Shown: one piece after another, positions 5,310 through 6,744 of the stretch
Position numbering within the stretch: the first letter of the stretch is position 1
Layout of the letters: the number at the start of each line of letters is the position of its first letter
Assembly (NCBI GenBank): GCA_937957805.1
Contig: CALFXW010000107.1
Span: 1 to 6,744, forward strand
Reading direction: 5' to 3'
Length of the DNA stretch: 6,744 bases
DNA from: an uncultured Sphingopyxis sp.
GTDB lineage: Bacteria > Pseudomonadota > Alphaproteobacteria > Sphingomonadales > Sphingomonadaceae
Translations under genes and position numbers: made by a program
The notes under the pieces: generated by a model
The model's input: only the letters and a program-made list of their open reading frames with translations
What the model was told of the DNA's origin: nothing
Databases searched by the model: none

Positions 5310-6466
5310 CCGCTCGCCCGCCCCGCATCCTACCCCGCATCCTACATTGCCATTCGACCTTTTCGCTGGGCGGCAAGGAAGCGCGCGCCGTCCGCCTGAT
5401 GAATGAATTTGGCGACAGGGCGCACCATGTCATCCTGTCCGCCGTCCCCGATGCGCTGGGCGCGCGCGATGCGATAGATGCGGGTGTTGATGTGCAGTTT
5501 CCCGGCGATGCGGCCCCCGCGCTCCATGGCAAGCCGGGGCCGGCGCGTTATCTGGCGCTGGCGCGCTATATGCGCGGGTTCGACCTTGTCCTCAGCTATA
5601 ATTGGGGGTCGATGGATGCGGTGATGGCGCACCGCCTGCTCGGCGGGGCGATGCGCCTCCCCCCCCTCATCCACCATGAGGATGGGTTTAACGCGGATGA
5701 GGCAGCACGCCGCAACCCCAAGCGTAATATCTTCCGCCGTCTTGCGCTGCCGACCGCCCATGCGCTGGTGGTGCCGAGCGACATTCTCGCCGGGATAGCG
5801 CAGCGTGAATGGCACGCGGGCGACAGGCTCCACCAAATCAGCAACGGCATTGATACGGGGGATTATGCTGCCCCGCCCGCGCCCGACGCGATACCGGGTT
5901 TTGCGCGCCAAGCGGGTGAGATTGTTATTGCCAGTCTCGCCGGGCTGCGCGCGGTAAAGGATCTGCCGCTGCTCGTCGAAGCGGTGGCGCTGGCGGCGAG
6001 CGAAAGCGGCCTGCCGCTGCGCCTCATCATCGTGGGGGAGGGGCCGGAGCGGGCCAATATCCTTGCCAAAGCGGCAGAGCTTGGCTTTGCCGACCGGCTG
6101 ATATTGCCCGGATTTTTGCCCGATCCGGCGCGCTATGTCGGCCATTTTGACATTTTGGCGCTATCCTCCCTCTCCGAACAACAGCCGATTTCGGTGATGG
6201 AGGGGATGGCCGCTGCCTTGCCCATCATCGCCCCCATGGTGGGTGATGTCGCGGCCATGGTTGCGGCGGAAAATGCCCCCTTTATCACAACCGAACGCAG
6301 CGCAGGCGCGTTGGCGCGGGCAATTGTCGCTTTGGCGCGCGATGGCGATCTGCGCTGCACCATTGGCGCTGCCAATGCGTTGCGTGCGCGCGCATCTTTT
6401 GACGCGGGTGACATGATCGCGCGCTATCAGGCACTATATGCCGATGCGCTCGGGCGTGCATTTTGA
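5306..6466 (+). CDS. GT-B fold glycosyltransferase, family 4 type
   Basis: A 386-residue retaining glycosyltransferase of the GT4 group, expected to move a sugar from a nucleotide-sugar donor to an unknown acceptor at the cytoplasmic face of the membrane. The N-terminal acceptor domain carries the loop STFSLGGKEARAVRLMN (17-33) and HHEDGFN (123-129). The linker has NGIDTG (180-185). The C-terminal donor domain has SLAGLRAVKDLPLLVEA (210-226), IIVGEGPER (241-249) and the E-x7-E motif with Glu291 and Glu299 in SEQQPISVMEG. No signal peptide or transmembrane segment is visible. The ATG at 5306 overlaps the hydrolase stop and directly precedes the conserved strand. An upstream in-frame ATG at 5282 would add eight residues within the hydrolase gene and is less likely. 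Function is probably in surface polysaccharide or glycolipid synthesis, but no other such gene is in the window, so this is only inferred from the family. Confidence 0.88.
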   Translation: MTARPPRILPRILHCHSTFSLGGKEARAVRLMNEFGDRAHHVILSAVPDALGARDAIDAGVDVQFPGDAAPALHGKPGPARYLALARYMRGFDLVLSYNWGSMDAVMAHRLLGGAMRLPPLIHHEDGFNADEAARRNPKRNIFRRLALPTAHALVVPSDILAGIAQREWHAGDRLHQISNGIDTGDYAAPPAPDAIPGFARQAGEIVIASLAGLRAVKDLPLLVEAVALAASESGLPLRLIIVGEGPERANILAKAAELGFADRLILPGFLPDPARYVGHFDILALSSLSEQQPISVMEGMAAALPIIAPMVGDVAAMVAAENAPFITTERSAGALARAIVALARDGDLRCTIGAANALRARASFDAGDMIARYQALYADALGRAF

Positions 6467-6517
6467 ACGCGCAATTTCTGCCAAAGCCTCTATAGCGGGG
6501 TCAAAGGGCGGTATTTT

Positions 6518-6523
6518 GGGGAG
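6518..6523 (+). promoter_or_regulatory. Shine-Dalgarno-like GGGGAG before the GTG start
   Basis: GGGGAG lies six bases upstream of the GTG at 6530. It supports this non-ATG start, which is also the only ATG, GTG or TTG codon in frame between the preceding stop (the TGA at 6464-6466) and the conserved protein start. It is the clearest ribosome-binding site in the window. Confidence 0.5.
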
Positions 6524-6529
6524 CATTGG

Positions 6530-6744
6530 GTGTTCAAGGGTCTGAAGCCGATTATCTATGGCGGGCGTGAAGTTTGGCCGTTGGTCGAAGGGGGCAAGGG
6601 GGTTGCCGCCACCAATCACGCCAGTTCGGGCGCTTGGGCCGCAGCGGGCGGTATTGGCACGATCAGCGCGGTCAACGCCGACAGCTATGATGCCGACGGC
6701 AATTTCATTCCCCAGATTTTTCGGGAACCGACCCGTCAGGGCCG
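6530..6744 (+). CDS. Nitronate monooxygenase (FMN-dependent, NMO/2-nitropropane dioxygenase type), 5' part
   Basis: The first 71 residues of a protein that runs off the window. Translated from GTG it reads VFKGLKPIIYGGREVWPLVE, followed by EGGKGVAATNH (20-30), SSGAWAAAGGIGTISAVNA (32-50) and DSYDADGNFIPQ. I recall this as the N-terminus of the sphingomonad nitronate monooxygenase / NAD(P)H-dependent flavin oxidoreductase group of about 460 residues. These are TIM-barrel flavoproteins that oxidise alkyl nitronates. The early glycine-rich EGGKG and AAAGGIGT segments fit the start of the FMN-binding barrel; the catalytic histidine region lies beyond the window. The gene is 63 bp downstream of the glycosyltransferase on the same strand. 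No hairpin terminator is seen between them, so co-transcription is possible but the products have no evident link. True substrate is uncertain, since many family members are annotated only by similarity. Confidence 0.75.
   Translation, partial: MFKGLKPIIYGGREVWPLVEGGKGVAATNHASSGAWAAAGGIGTISAVNADSYDADGNFIPQIFREPTRQG

Noticed and set aside
5342..6145. Minus-strand open frame of 267 codons opposite the glycosyltransferase
   Set aside because: Arg/Gln/His-rich shadow of the GT4 gene, with no recognisable motif.
6467..6529. Possible promoter or terminator between the glycosyltransferase and the nitronate monooxygenase
   Set aside because: A TATAG-like patch is present but no convincing paired -35 element, and no hairpin with a T-run.

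Overview
This is a GC-rich window that looks like a chromosomal segment of an alphaproteobacterium, most likely a member of the Sphingomonadales. The evidence is a cobA gene that appears to head a cys (sulfite reductase) operon, an AstD/SelO pair, an intergenic cluster of short hairpin repeats of the kind scattered through sphingomonad genomes, and the start of a sphingomonad-type nitronate monooxygenase. The assignment rests on recalled protein similarity, not on a search.

Layout. Bases 1 to about 199 carry the 5' end of a calcineurin-like metallophosphoesterase gene (+ strand) that stops making sense just before its second metal-binding motif. It meets, head to tail in antisense, the first few codons of a probable DUF2849 gene (- strand). 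This gene overlaps the end of cobA by ATGA. Both genes are cut at about 197-230, so this is a real rearrangement or, more likely, a chimeric assembly join. cobA (265-1065, -) makes precorrin-2 for siroheme. Bases 1066-1478 hold no convincing gene. They contain a cluster of REP-like hairpins, including an imperfect 31/32-bp tandem repeat. Next come astD (1479-2903, -) and, 29 bp upstream of it on the same strand, selO (2933-4318, -), probably one transcript. A divergent intergenic region of about 110 bp (4319-4427) separates selO from an alpha/beta hydrolase (4428-5309, +). The hydrolase overlaps by ATGA a GT-B/GT4 glycosyltransferase (5306-6466, +). The window ends inside a nitronate monooxygenase gene that starts with GTG at 6530 (+).

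How the genes relate. cobA fits siroheme supply for assimilatory sulfite reduction, but the rest of that operon is missing because of the left junction. astD is the fourth step of arginine succinyltransferase catabolism, and its pathway partners are not in the window. SelO is a protein AMPylase linked to redox stress in E. coli; this one lacks both cysteines that I recall forming the regulatory disulfide. The hydrolase and glycosyltransferase appear translationally coupled, but neither has a substrate that can be read from sequence.

I found no convincing new defence, mobile or regulatory system. The points most worth checking are the left-end junction, the hairpin family with co-varying arms, the cysteine-less SelO next to astD, and the coupled hydrolase-glycosyltransferase pair.
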